Positions 44,535 through 54,340 of a stretch of DNA of 64,000 bases are shown here, piece after piece. The translations under genes and the position numbers were made by a program. Positions within the stretch are counted from its first letter, which is position 1; each line of letters opens with the position of its first letter. Source of the DNA: Blepharisma stoltei (taxonomy: Eukaryota > Ciliophora > Heterotrichea > Heterotrichida > Blepharismidae); the NCBI GenBank assembly GCA_914767885.1, contig CAJZBQ010000024.1, forward strand, positions 826,238 through 890,237. The letters run 5' to 3'. The notes under the pieces are model-generated. The model was not told the origin of the DNA. It searched no databases and was given only the letters and a program-made list of their open reading frames with translations.

Positions 44535-44888
44535 TGTGAGATAATTAAAAATGATTTTGGAAAAGGAAAATTGGGGAATTGAAGGAAAAGTGAGGTAAAA
44601 AAGAAGAAGATAGAGGAGGGGGTTATATTAGGGAAGCGATATGGGGAGTAGAATATATAGAATTTCGATAAAGATAGAAATGAAATGCAATAAATGTAGT
44701 TTTGAAGATTATTTGGATAATGTAAATACTATATAAAAGTAGAATATTTTTAAATTTGCAGGTATTTAAAAACGACTTATTGCTGAAATATAAATAAATT
44801 TTATCAGCCTTATTTTTTGTTAAATTTAATTTACAATTATAATTTAAACATATCATCAATTAAATTAATCAGAATAAAGGAATTAGGA
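44535..44888. other. Intergenic stretch
   Basis: AT-rich 5' region of the kinase gene and 3' region of the EF-hand gene; nothing else seen. Confidence 0.4.
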
Positions 44889-45317
44889 TTATCCGAATAT
44901 GGTTGAAAACTCTTTGATGTCAATCAGCCCATCCTTATTCTTATCAAACGATTTCACCATCTCTTCAGCTTCTTCTGCTGTAATTGATTCCCCATACACT
45001 TCTCCTATTTCCACAATATCTTCAGGGCGAATTTTCCCTTTCTTCGATTGATCAAACACATTGAATAGACTTTTCAGCGAGTCTCCATCTGCAAAAGGGT
45101 CAAAATTTGCCCCGCAGATTGAGTCGAAATCCTTAAAAGATATTTTGCGTAACCCTTTTGGATCAAAAAGAGACATGTAGCTAAAGACTTCGTCTTGGAA
45201 AGGCTCAAAGCCGAGTTTGCGGAGGGTTGAGGAGATTGCGTCGAAGGTAGCCTGCTGGTTTGGTTTAAGCTTCAAGAGCTTCCATACTACTTGTGCTGGA
45301 CTTGGTTCTTCAGCCAT
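44889..45317 (-). CDS. EF-hand calcium-binding protein, centrin/calmodulin-like
   Basis: 142 residues, single frame. The last EF-hand, DKNKDGLIDIKEF, is canonical. The one before (DQSKKGKIRPEDI) lacks an acidic residue at position 12 (Asp instead of Glu) and has Lys where Asp is usual, so binding may be weak. The N-terminal pair (about residues 20-70, FDPKGLRKISFKDF) has degenerate loops. The overall spacing matches centrin or calmodulin, but the MAEEPSPAQVVWKLLKL head is unusual. Likely one high-affinity Ca2+ site; target unknown. Divergent from OGG1, 220 bp apart. Confidence 0.85.
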   Translation of the reverse strand: MAEEPSPAQVVWKLLKLKPNQQATFDAISSTLRKLGFEPFQDEVFSYMSLFDPKGLRKISFKDFDSICGANFDPFADGDSLKSLFNVFDQSKKGKIRPEDIVEIGEVYGESITAEEAEEMVKSFDKNKDGLIDIKEFSTIFG

Positions 45318-45537
45318 CTTAAATTATGTTTTACTCCACTTTTATAGTAATTAAAAATATAAATAAAACATTTAATTAGCTTTTTATTTTTCTTTGAAAA
45401 GAGTTATAAACTGGAAATAATAGGCAGAGAAGTAATTTGATTTTAGCCCTAATATCAGCAGATTAATTTTATATAACTTTTTATTGATTGCATTTTTACC
45501 ATGTTGAAAAAAATTGTGATTTTCAAGTATATTTAAT

Positions 45538-47812
45538 ATGGGCTGGAATCTAATTGAATTGCCGAATATCGAAGAAGAATTCAACCCAGAAAACACCTTT
45601 TTCATTGGCCAAGTTTTTAATTGGATGAAAGAAGATAATATTTATGTTGGATGCTTTGGAAATAAACTGCTAGAAATCTACGTGGAACAGTCAGGCATTA
45701 TTTTCTCGTAAAGCATCTCTGCATCATCTACTAATAACCAAAAGCAATTTTTTATAAAAAAAATATTTTTTTATTTTCTCATCTTTTCTGAGCCCACTCA
45801 TTATATCATAAATGAAAACTCACCCCAGAAGGCACCGAAGAAGAAGTCCGTTCATATTTAAATCTTGATATTTCCCTTATCTCCCTTCTGAATGACTGAA
45901 AAAAAGACTCTTTCTTCAACCAAATCTACCAAAACCAGCCAGGAGTCCGAATCCTCAAGCAGCCTGTTTTCGAATGCTTGATTTCTTTTATATGCTCTCA
46001 AAACAACAACGTCAAGCGTATAAGCCAAAACATAGAAAGCATCAAAATGACCTATGGCACAGAAATATGCGAGAAATACGGGAAAACCTGATATGCATTC
46101 CCATCACCTGCTGATCTTTCTAACTCCCCCCCCAATTAATAGCGGACGAAATCAATTTTTTTTTCCCTAAAAATGGACCCTTAGGTATCATTTAATAACG
46201 GAAATTTTTTACTATAAAAATTTTAAATTATATAAGATAATCGTTCATTATAAATTTACTAATATACATAAAATGATGGATGACTTCTGACCGGTCCTCT
46301 TGAGACGGTTACCTGTGTATATCCGGGCATGGTTTTTGGAGCCAGGAATTGGCCCAGCTATGTCTTGGGACCTCAAGGCGAGAGGTCTAAGCGCAAAGAT
46401 CGCTATTTTTGTGACCAAGACCCTTGGGCAGTTATTCGTGGCTCCTTTTTGCCAGCAGCGCTCAGCCCAGTGGGTGTCCGAAATGAGGCAGGGCGACATA
46501 CCTGCCTAAGCTGCTTTTGTGATTTGCCCCGAATGGCGAAAGCTGTTGAGTTCTTTCTCGGGATGACCGGAAAAGAGGGGAAGGCAAATTAGACGAGAAA
46601 TCGGGGTCTCTCCAATTAAAAGGTGCCCTTCAGTGGGCAGATTTGGCGACGTACGGACAGAGTTGGCGCAAGATTCAGGGCGACGAATCAAGTTGGAAAT
46701 GGAGGTGGTCAGTTGGCCATCACCTCTACCGAGAAACGGGGGTTTCGGACCGGGTTTGAAGCGGCCACGCCTTAGCCACCCTACGGGGTTAATCTCCGTA
46801 GAACGTCAAGGCGGTGAAGTAGGGACTTAAAATATATAGCATCTTAATATAACATAACATAACATAATATAACATAATATAACATAACATAACATAAATT
46901 TACTAGAACCAATGAAATAAAGATAGGAATATTTGAATAGAATTCATTTAAGCGCAAAGGTATTAAAAAATTATGAGAGCTAATAATATGCATCTGGCTT
47001 TCTTTTCTTTAAACCTTGATCTCCCCTTTTCAATTGATGAATGTCTTTTACTAATTCGCCTACACTTGACTTTGATATATTAAACTTATATACTATATCT
47101 TCATATGAAAGACCTTCATTTTGATGATCCAGGTAGTATTGTGCAATAACTAGCTTATCACCAGTTGCTAGTCTTTTCTCTTTCTGGTTTCTCCATTCAA
47201 CTCCATTTTATTAGATTTAGTGCTCTTTTGACTTAAAAATGCACTTTTTTCAGACCTTTTATAAAAAAATTTTAAATAGAAAAATATATATAAATATCAA
47301 ACTTTTTAAGTTATGACCCATTTAATAGCGGACGATTTTTTTCGTCCGCTATTAATTGGGGGGGGAGTAAGGCAAAAATTTCTGAACTTATAAACCTAGG
47401 GCTAGGGTATAGGGCAAAATATATAGTAAATTCTGTTGAAAGAATTGTGGAAAAAGGAGGAAACGAGTGATTAAACTCGTTAAAGGAGATGGATTATGAG
47501 GAAGCGAAACTGGAAATTATGGAATTAGAAGGGATTGGGCCGAAGGTTGCGGATTGCATTTGCTTGTTTGGGTTAAACCATTTTTCAACTGTTCCGCTGG
47601 ATGTACATATGTGGAGAATAGTTAGAGAGCATTATTTGGCTGGAAAAGCGTCGAAGTCGATGTCAGCTAAAGCGTATGCAGCAGCTACGAGTGCTTTTGT
47701 TAGTGTGTTTGGGAGCTATGCTGGGTGGGCTCATAGTATTTTATATGCTGCAAGCTTAAAAAAGGCACTTCCTTTGAAAAGAAAGCTAAATTTGAGAATA
47801 ATAGTCATTTAA
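45538..47812 (+). CDS. OGG1: 8-oxoguanine DNA glycosylase
   Basis: 310 residues after removing IESs 45709-45803 and 46121-47367. The N-terminal domain has NTFFIGQVFNWMKED (usual GQxFRW). Next come ECLISFICSQNNNVKRIS, then LGLGYRAKYI, and the helix-hairpin-helix LEGIGPKVADCICLFGLNH, where the Lys of GPKVADC is the catalytic lysine. The activating Asp is in VPLDVHMWRI. It removes 8-oxoguanine from DNA and nicks the abasic site by beta-elimination, acting in the nucleus. The first join gives FSYHKWKLTPEGTEEEVRSY and the second ADLSKAKISELINLGLG, both expected. There is no clear mitochondrial leader. It is a repair gene carrying a 1.2-kb composite transposon in the germline. Confidence 0.93.
45709..45803. 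other. Short IES in OGG1 (95 bp)
   Basis: Between TA at 45709 and TA at 45804, holding stops. Removal joins SGIIFS to YHKWKLTPEG in frame. Confidence 0.7.
46250..46905 (+). mobile_element. SINE-like retroinsert B nested in the OGG1 element
   Basis: TSD ATAAATTTACTA at 46250-46261 and 46894-46905. It starts ATATACATAAAATGATGG and shares TGTATATCCGGGCATGGTTT and many later blocks with insert A in VPS8. It ends in ATAACATAACAT repeats. Removal restores the TIR element around it. Confidence 0.85.
46980..47207 (-). pseudogene. Helix-turn-helix remnant of a Pogo-like transposase
   Basis: A 75-codon open stretch without a start codon. The core reads LATGDKLVIAQYYLDHQNEG then LSYEDIVYKFNISKSSVGEL, the pattern of the psq/CENP-B-type DNA-binding HTH at the N-terminus of Pogo/Tigger transposases (helix, helix, FxISxSTV recognition helix). 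It is followed by VKDIHQLKRGDQG and a stop. No DDE catalytic domain is present. It sits inside TIRs with TA target duplications, as expected for the Tc1/mariner superfamily. Family assignment is by pattern only. Confidence 0.6.
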
Positions 47813-48514
47813 TAAATTTTAATAATGAAAATAAATTACTATGAAAAATAATTATTTTTTTATTTTATAAAAAAGAGTAAGATAATTTGACATAAATATA
47901 CCTTTAAGTGTGCTATAAACATAAATAGCAGAAATTTATATATGAAGCTGTTTTTCAAAATCTTAAATACTATAGTAGTATATTGATCTTTACTGAAGTA
48001 AATTTAATGATGGCAATTCAAGGTCATTTAAATTAGGGTATCGTAAATATGAAATGCTGATATATTTCATCAGACTTTACTGCCTGTGTAATCGATTTAA
48101 AATATCTTTACTAATGGGAGAAATAAAATTATTAGCGTGATGAAAGAAGGACTCCTGGGCGCGCCCTATGGAGCAGGTAGGGTCCATCCCGATGAATCTG
48201 AAAGCACTGTCTCTGTCATTTTTTAAGAAGACCTTTGGCTTGGGATGCCTTGCCAAAGAGAGGGATTCCCAGAACGAGCTGCAAAGGCTTTGCCTTCCTC
48301 TTTGTTTCGTCTTCCGCAAGGGATGGCTCTAAAATGGTGAGTTTAGCTTAGATTAGGTGGGTTACATAAGATATATGGTCTTGTCGCATTTAACTTAACT
48401 TACTAATGAAAACTAATAAATATCATATTTAATTAAAGCAAAACCATCATATATCTGTACTCATTAAAAGAATTTCTACTTATGGTATACAAAATGGTTA
48501 TTTATAAAAAAAAA
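47813..48514. other. Intergenic stretch
   Basis: AT-rich apart from one SINE-like insert (48108-48408). No gene. Confidence 0.45.
48108..48408 (+). mobile_element. SINE-like insert G with 9-bp TSD
   Basis: TSD TTACTAATG at 48108-48116 and 48400-48408. Shares a central block with insert F (15623) and ends CATTTAACTTAACTTA. Non-coding. Confidence 0.65.
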
Positions 48515-49099
48515 TTAGATTTCCAATTCTTCTTCGTCAGGAAAATTGTCAGCAAACGCCATGCTTTCATCAGGCTTCTTAGGAATTACTGCTGGCTGAG
48601 AGTTTGTCGGTGCTCTTTTTGTAATGTTGTCTTTAAAGTTTTGAGTATTAGAATTTCTTGCCATAATACTTATATTCTCATTTTCAATAAATCCAAATAA
48701 GAGTAGCCGCCATTGTTTCTTTATTTTCTTATACAATTTTGGATAAAATCTACAAACATCATCTTAGCTTGGAATACCTGTATTCGGAATTTTAATTTGT
48801 ACATATGGCTTGCTTGCAAAACTTCCAGTTCCGGCCCTTGAATTTTTTGGTGAAACTTTTGGCTTCATCCCAGTTCTTCCTTTATAGATAAAAGGATTTT
48901 CTTCTTGAGTTTCTCTTCCAAGTCTTGAAGAAATGGGACTTCTTTTCCTTTTATTCTGTTGGTTCTCTAGCTCGTTTTCCAGCTCTTCTTTATTCTTCTG
49001 ATAAAGCTTGATCGTCTTCTCCAACATCGGGATCATCTCATTTTTTAAATAATCTCTCTCAGTTCTTACCTCTTGGAAATTTCTCAGCTGGTCTTCCAA
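48515..49099 (-). CDS. Coiled-coil protein, start not found
   Basis: An open frame from a stop at about 49110 down to 48764 encodes a coiled coil (EDQLRNFQEVRTERDYLKN, then YQKNKEELENELENQQ) and a basic tail ending GIPS. A TAA follows, and the same frame resumes to 48515 (MARNSNTQNFKDNITKRAP to FADNFPDEEELEI). A short IES, for example the TA-bounded 24 bp after GIPS, could join the two parts; otherwise they are two genes. There is no ATG upstream in frame, so the 5' exon is missing or lies beyond the insert-rich gap to 49716. It may be the continuation of the gene at 49716-50216, but I found no in-frame join. Family unknown. Confidence 0.5.
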
Positions 49100-49715
49100 C
49101 TTCCTTGATTAATACACAAATTTTTCCTTGACTTTTAATTATTTTAAACTAGTTAAAAATTTATATAAATTTATTTCAAATATTATTCTGTTCTTCTAAC
49201 TCTCCCCTCTATAAGGGAAAAACTAATGGAAAAATCCCTATTTTCGCCTAAAAGTGAGTAAATAAAAATTTTTTATGAAAAAATATTTGATATATAAGTG
49301 ATAATTAGAATAATGAAATCCCTAGTTAATTCTATTTTATTTTAAACAGTTTGCATTTAAATCATAAATTATACAAATTAAATTAATTTTGTCTTTCCAA
49401 TTTCGCGAATTGGGATTTTTTTAATTTTGAAAAAAAAAAAATTACTATAAAAATTATATAAAAAAATTAATGTCCCTCCGTGGACGAACAAATTTTTTGT
49501 TAGCTCAAAGAGTAGAGGAGTAAATAATATATTTGTTTTTATAGACTCGTAGCATCTAATAAAAATAAAATTAGAATGAGCAAACACAATTCCAATGGTG
49601 ACAGTTATTATATTTTCATATTATAATAGGATAAAGGTAATCAATATGAATATTTTATTTAAGATCCCATATAATTTTTTTTCACAATATTAATATTATA
49701 AATAATTTCTCATTA
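49100..49715. other. Gap between coiled-coil genes
   Basis: AT-rich with no frame. It contains a MITE (49197-49520). It may be a long IES within one gene, but the ends cannot be fixed. Confidence 0.4.
49197..49520. mobile_element. MITE (CTCC-end family), diverged
   Basis: Between TA at 49197 and TA at 49521. Ends CTCTCCCCTCTATAAG and AGTAGAGGAG. The internal block TATATAAGTGATAATTAGAA is shared with other copies. Confidence 0.75.
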
Positions 49716-50216
49716 TTATTTGGAGGAAAGTAAATCTTTATTAGCGCTCTCCAATATATTTACTTTCTCAGTCACTTCTTTGCTTTTTTCCTCTCAGTCG
49801 CTCTTATCTTGCTTAGCCTTTGCTACTTCCAACTTAAGCCTTGCGCTTTCAATCCTCAAGATCTCATTTTGGCTTTGTTCTTCATCAAAGCCAAATCTAG
49901 CTTCAAAATCTTGTTTGTGGAGACTAAAAGATCCTCGTGTTGACTCTCTTTCAGTTTCGCTGCCTCTAGAAGAAAACTTCCTCAGCTTAGTCTTGAGTTT
50001 ACTGATTTCTAGGTCTTTAGCGTCGTTTAAAGCTTTAAGCTCAGAAATTCGAACTTCCAAGCCGGAGAGCTGAGAGGCATAATAATGGTTCGTACGGAGC
50101 AGGCTTTCGCGGTCCCCTCGCATTTGGCGTAGCTCGACGAGTTCTTTTATTAGATCATGGTCGACGCCTTGGGAAAATCCGAATGAGGATTCGTCAAACG
50201 ATAAATCACTTTCCAT
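49716..50216 (-). CDS. Coiled-coil protein, unknown
   Basis: 166 residues with one TGA Trp (KSDWEEKSKEV). Start MESDLSFDESSFGFSQGVDH, acidic with Ser/Phe, then an uninterrupted coiled coil (LIKELVELRQMRGDRESLL; VRISELKALNDAKDLEISK) with a basic Ser-rich break near residue 85. It ends SANKDLLSSK at TAA. No domain recognised. It may be the N-terminal part of a longer protein continuing at 49099. Confidence 0.6.
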
Positions 50217-50500
50217 CTTACAGGTTATTTAACTTATTATGGCTTGCAATAAAATATTAATAAGTAGTTATGAAAAATGTAACTTTTATTAAGCAATAAG
50301 GAATTATTTATTAATAAAATTGATAGAGGATAAATCTGCATTTAAGACTAATTATTTTCAAGAAATAGTTATATTAATTATACTTGGTTGGTTTTGCAAA
50401 TTAATTCCTCTAATATTTTATTAAAAAATTTTTCATTAAATCCAATCAATTTTGGAATACAAAATTATAATTGGGGGCTAAATTTTTCTTATAAAAATAT

Positions 50501-51439
50501 ATGCGGAAGGACAATTCTCAACCTAAACAAGAAGAACAGTCTGACCAAGAAGACCAAGAGCCCATAACCCAAAAACCTATTTATGAAGCATCTTCGGATA
50601 CAAGTTCTGAAGAAGAAAATAATCAAGAACAGTCTGAAGATGGTGAAGAAATAGAAGAAATCGCTAATTTATTCAAAAAAAGAACCAGAAGAAGGCGCCA
50701 CTTTGAAGATAACGAAGAAGATGAAAATTTAGTTGACTCAATCCTAAAAGAAATGGACAAAGCAGCAGACGATGATATAGACGCCAATAGAAATGATCTC
50801 CCAGCCTTAAACAAGCTTAAAATCCTTGATAAAGTCACCAAATTCCTCATTGTCAGCAAATATCATGATCTATTCTTAGAAATGAACGGGACTTTTATAC
50901 TAGGAAAATGGCTCGCACAAATGCCAGATGGCTCATTTCCTTCAACGCCTTTAAAATTAGGCCTCCTCCAAGCTATCCAAGATCTTCCAATCTCCACAAA
51001 AAATCTGCAGGAAAGCGACTTAGGAAAAAGCGTTATGGCGATTTACCGAAATCCTAATGAAACGGTTAATGTTAAAAGAATCGCTAAACTCCTGATTGAT
51101 AAATGAAGCCGAATTATTTATGAAATTGAAACTAATTATACGATTCTCAACCAAGCTGAAGAAAATGAAGACCCTGAAGTCCCCAGAACTGAGCACCCCA
51201 AGCCAAATTTGAACAAAATTTTATACAGTCAAGAAAATAACACACCATTTGCGAGAATTCCAGAAAAAAATTTATTTGATTTCAAGTATAGACCGACTAA
51301 ATCGTCTGAGGATCATTCGTTGATGCCTGATAGGAATAGTGAGGCTATTAATAGATTAAAAAAGAAGCTGCAGATAAGAAAGAAAAGGGTCAAAAGAGCG
51401 ACTGGAGAAATGAGCGTGGATGGAAGAAATCTTTATTAA
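50501..51439 (+). CDS. IWS1/Spn1 transcription elongation factor
   Basis: 312 residues with one TGA Trp (LLIDKWSRIIYEI). The N-terminus is acidic and disordered (DQEDQEPITQKPIYEASSD), followed by a basic block KKRTRRRRHFEDNEEDENL. The middle is the TFIIS-N/LW-like domain: LPALNKLKILDKVTKFL, LAQMPDGSFPSTPLKLGLL, LQESDLGKSVMAIYRNPNET and IAKLLIDKWSR, as in Iws1. The C-terminus is basic (RLKKKLQIRKKRVKRATGEM). Iws1 binds Spt6 and RNA polymerase II to couple elongation with chromatin and mRNA handling in the nucleus. No inserts. Start is the first ATG of the acidic head. Confidence 0.88.
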
Positions 51440-51469
51440 ATAAATTTTATTATGTAATTTTACATGATT

Positions 51470-52306
51470 CTATGGCGATTTTGTATTACAAATAATGCAA
51501 ACTTTTATATTGTCATCATTTTTATATTTGCAGATTTGGCAGACCCATCCACTTAGCCCAGGCTTTTTGGAATAGCAAGATGCGCATATATCTCAGCCAA
51601 TGTCGTTACCATTGCCACAATGACATATTCAAATTGCAATTTGCTCTTTTGGTTGGTTAGAAGTTTGAATATCTACTTGGGCAGCCAAAGGAATTTTAGC
51701 TTGGTTATCATTTCTTATTGATTTAGGTATAATAAATGGAATTGGTTTAATTCTTTGGCCGCCCTCAGCTTTATTTTCCTCTAAAGTATTCTGAGCTTTT
51801 GGCAGCTTTTCTTTTAATTTTTTGATTTCTTCATCTTTAGTTTTATTTGCAGCTCTTGATTCATTTAATTGTTTTCGTAGGAGCAAAATTTCTTCTTTGC
51901 ATGAGGCTAGCTCATTTTCTAATGACAAATTTTTTTCTTTTTCAACATTATACTGTTTATTGACCATTACGTATTTTTCTTCTTCTTTTTTCAAGCGGTC
52001 TTCTACGAATGCTTCTCTGCTTTTTATTGCTTCTAATAAATCTCGTTTAATTTGGCACTCCCGCTGAATTTCAGGCATTTTCTCTTTAAAACTGCTGATT
52101 ATTGATTTTAAGCGATGATTCTCAATCAGGAATGTGTTTTTTAAAGTAGCCCCTGTTAAAGGGCTTGTTTTATTACGCTGGAATCAGGCTGTAATAGATG
52201 CTCTATCATAGCTTTGCCCATCTGGTGCAACAACAGGGTCTTCCATTAGATCTCCTGTTATAGGGCAGCAGTAGTCATCTGGAATATCAATAAAGCTTTC
52301 AACCAT
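51470..52306 (-). CDS. U-box E3 ligase with RanBP2-type zinc fingers
   Basis: 278 residues with three TGA Trp codons. Residues 5-80 form a U-box: IDIPDDYCCPITGDLMEDPV, APDGQSYDRASITAWF, NKTSPLTGATLKNTFLIENH. Residues about 80-180 are coiled coil. The C-terminus has two zinc-finger-like units: WICHCGNGNDIGWDICASC and GWVCQICKYKNDDNIKVCIIC, close to RanBP2 type (W-C-x2-C...N...C-x2-C), with the first pair as C-H-C. A U-box recruits ubiquitin-conjugating enzymes; RanBP2 fingers often bind ubiquitin or RNA. Start ATG at 52306, stop TAG at 51470. The combination is unusual. Read with the standard code, only the coiled-coil part is visible. Confidence 0.85.
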
Positions 52307-53319
52307 GATTAAAATTTATAAACATTTATAATTGTATATGAACAATCATTATAGACTTTTTTTTGAGGAATTAATAAATAAGCAGAATAAAGAAAAGGAC
52401 TCATTGCTAATTTCATTATTGAGAGCTGTTTTATATCTAAAGTAATAGAAAGATAGCAATACATATAATTTAATTTAATCATCTAGAGAATTAGAAGCCA
52501 TCTTACTTCCCCATGTAAAAGTAACAATATTGTTTGCTCGCTATTAATAAGATTAATTTGGAAGGTATTTATAGCCCCTGCTTCACTGCTCGCTCCGTTA
52601 CGACGTGGTATGCTGCGGGGGACAGAATGCTACCGTCTTCAAGCCAGGGCCGGAGTCCCAGCTCTTGCTTTGATGTAAAAAATGGTTTAAAACCCCTTCC
52701 GTGATCGGACAAAATTTTTTGTTCTCTCAAGCAGGAGTAAGGCTAATTTATTATGAATTTTAAATATCCCTGAAATTAAAGTTCTCTTCTTGCACCTTCT
52801 TGACATTGATTGTGAAATAATTATTAATTAAATTAAGTCCCCCAATTCTCGAAAATAAAACCCATCTCCTCAATACCAAACTACCTAGTTTTGATAATAA
52901 GAAATATAAGTGATATTTCAGTATTTTCACTTCTAAACTATTATAACGCGATTTATAGCATGCTTAAACATATATTAAATACTTTATTTAATATACAGAA
53001 ATGTTTTATAGTAAAAATTTTTACACTAATAAAATAAAAGAATTAATAGAGAAATATTCTGGATTTCGCTTTAATATCGCATTAAGCATGAATCAAATCG
53101 AATTCTGCTTTAAAATAAATAGATACATATATAAATCAATTCAAGCATTATTATTTATCATATAGATATGCATAATCTAGCATCAATTCGGCAAATTAAT
53201 AAATTAGCAAATTTAATCTGTTTATGCAGCTTATTTTAAATTTACAGCATGATATATCTCATTTAAATTTAACTCAAAAATATAGGCAAAATTTGCTAGC
53301 CATTAAAAATTCTGTATAT
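52307..53319. other. Intergenic stretch with a decayed element
   Basis: AT-rich. Near 52580-52690 is a GC-rich block and near 52690-52745 a degenerate MITE end (CTTCCGTGATCGGACAAAA and inverse). No gene. Confidence 0.4.
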
Positions 53320-53427
53320 AATAGGGTTAGGCTAGGCTATTAAAGACAGGTGACGCAGTTTCCAAAGACCTCCCATTTGATACCTATAGGAAAAACCTGC
53401 TGAAACCTCCTTCTCTTACTTACTTAA

Positions 53428-54118
53428 TTATTCAGCAGGCAGAGCCCACAGCAAACCCTTATGGGTTTTTTCACTAATAATCAGCGATTTATACCTAACT
53501 GCTTGGGGTTTTTTCCTTTTTTTCCAGGATTTTACACCACTTTTCGTGTTTTCCTCCTTGACGATTGATTCTGTCCCGTCACTTTTATGACTTTTGGCTT
53601 TTTGGTCCTTTTGGAATTTTTCGGCTTTTTGGGTTTTTCGGGCCTTTTGGGCTTTTTTGGTTTTCTTGGTCTGAATGGCGTTTTGGGCTTTTATATTTTC
53701 TTGGGTTTTGTTGACTCCTTGGTCCTTTTTGGTTTTCCGACGTCTGGTCTTTGGCTCCTTTGGCACTAGTGGTGCTCCAACCGATTCTGTTTCGTTCTCT
53801 CCATGCTAATAATTTCAAATGATGTCGCTTTAATGAATGTGTGGCCACGCATAACTCCCAGCTATCCATTACTTCTCCCTCTTGGCTTGCCGCCCAGTCC
53901 AACAGTTTTTCCTCAAATTCTTTCCTCACTCTCTCCGTTAATCCCTCTGCATCATCCTCCTCCATAAATTCTAAAAGTTCCTCATCTTCAATTTCATCAG
54001 TCTCAACATCTTCATCAATAAAATCATCTAGGATATCATCCAGGTACCCTTCATCCACTAATTCATCATAAATATCATCAGGAATAGACTCTACAAACAC
54101 ACATGCACGCTCTCACAT
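53428..54118 (-). CDS. Acidic-then-basic low-complexity ORF inside retroinsert K
   Basis: Start ATG at 54118 with TGA Trp second (MWERACVFVESIPDD). The first 90 residues are very acidic (DDILDDFIDEDVETDEIEDE). The frame then changes; removing a 16-nt GT..AG segment (53766-53781) gives ERNRIVPKEPKTRRRKTK and a Lys-rich tail of KAQKARKTQKAEKF-type repeats, 224 residues in all. If the insert came from spliced mRNA the intron should be gone, so the shift could instead be a mutation. No reverse transcriptase or endonuclease motif. Function unknown; it could be a nucleic-acid-binding product of the element. Confidence 0.45.
53766..53781 (-). other. Candidate 16-nt intron
   Basis: On the minus strand GTTGGAGCACCACTAG. 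Removal joins the acidic and Lys-rich frames. GTTG is less usual than the GTA start of the three firm introns. Confidence 0.45.
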
Positions 54119-54340
54119 TCCGTTTCCGGCAGCTTGCGGCAAATTTTCGCGCCACGTAAAAATCCATTTCCCTTAAAAAATAAAAAGTGAAACCTCCTTC
54201 TCAGTAGAGAATACACATCTGCTGAGCACTTGATTCTCTGCTCGGAGTCCGTACAGCTCACCGTAGCCATGAGGTCTGTGCTGCTTCAGGAGGACAGGTT
54301 GAAACGTGTCGCCATTTTAATGTATATCTGTATTTAATAT

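Larger units (their letters stand above)
46121..47367. mobile_element. 1.25-kb composite TIR element in OGG1
   Basis: Ends TA|ACTCCCCCCCCAATTAATAG and the inverse CTATTAATTGGGGGGGGGAG|TA, with AGCGGACGAAA following on each side. Exact TA removal restores OGG1. It contains a SINE-like insert (46250-46905) and, on the minus strand, a fragment of a helix-turn-helix coding region (46980-47207). I read it as a deletion derivative of a Pogo-type transposon that later took a retroinsert. Confidence 0.88.
53401..54202 (-). mobile_element. Retroinsert K carrying an ORF, 15-bp TSD
   Basis: TGAAACCTCCTTCTC occurs at 53401-53415 and 54188-54202. On the minus strand the insert ends TTAAGTAAGTAA directly after the ORF stop, like the repeat tails of the other inserts. 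It contains the ORF described next and little else, so it is either a retrocopied gene or an ORF-bearing short retroelement. Confidence 0.6.
53320..54340 (-). mobile_element. SINE-like insert L, split by a second insert
   Basis: The minus strand begins ACATTAAAATGGCGACACGTTTC at about 54335, with the same TAAAATGGCG start as other inserts. Its body continues to 54203, is interrupted by insert K (53416-54202), and resumes at 53415 to about 53320. Its own TSD was not found. Confidence 0.5.

Noticed and set aside
49100-49715. One continuous coiled-coil gene from 50216 to 48515
   Set aside because: Attractive by content, but no TA pair or 15-16 nt intron that I tried joins SANKDLLSSK to KLEDQLRNF without a stop, so I left them as separate entries.
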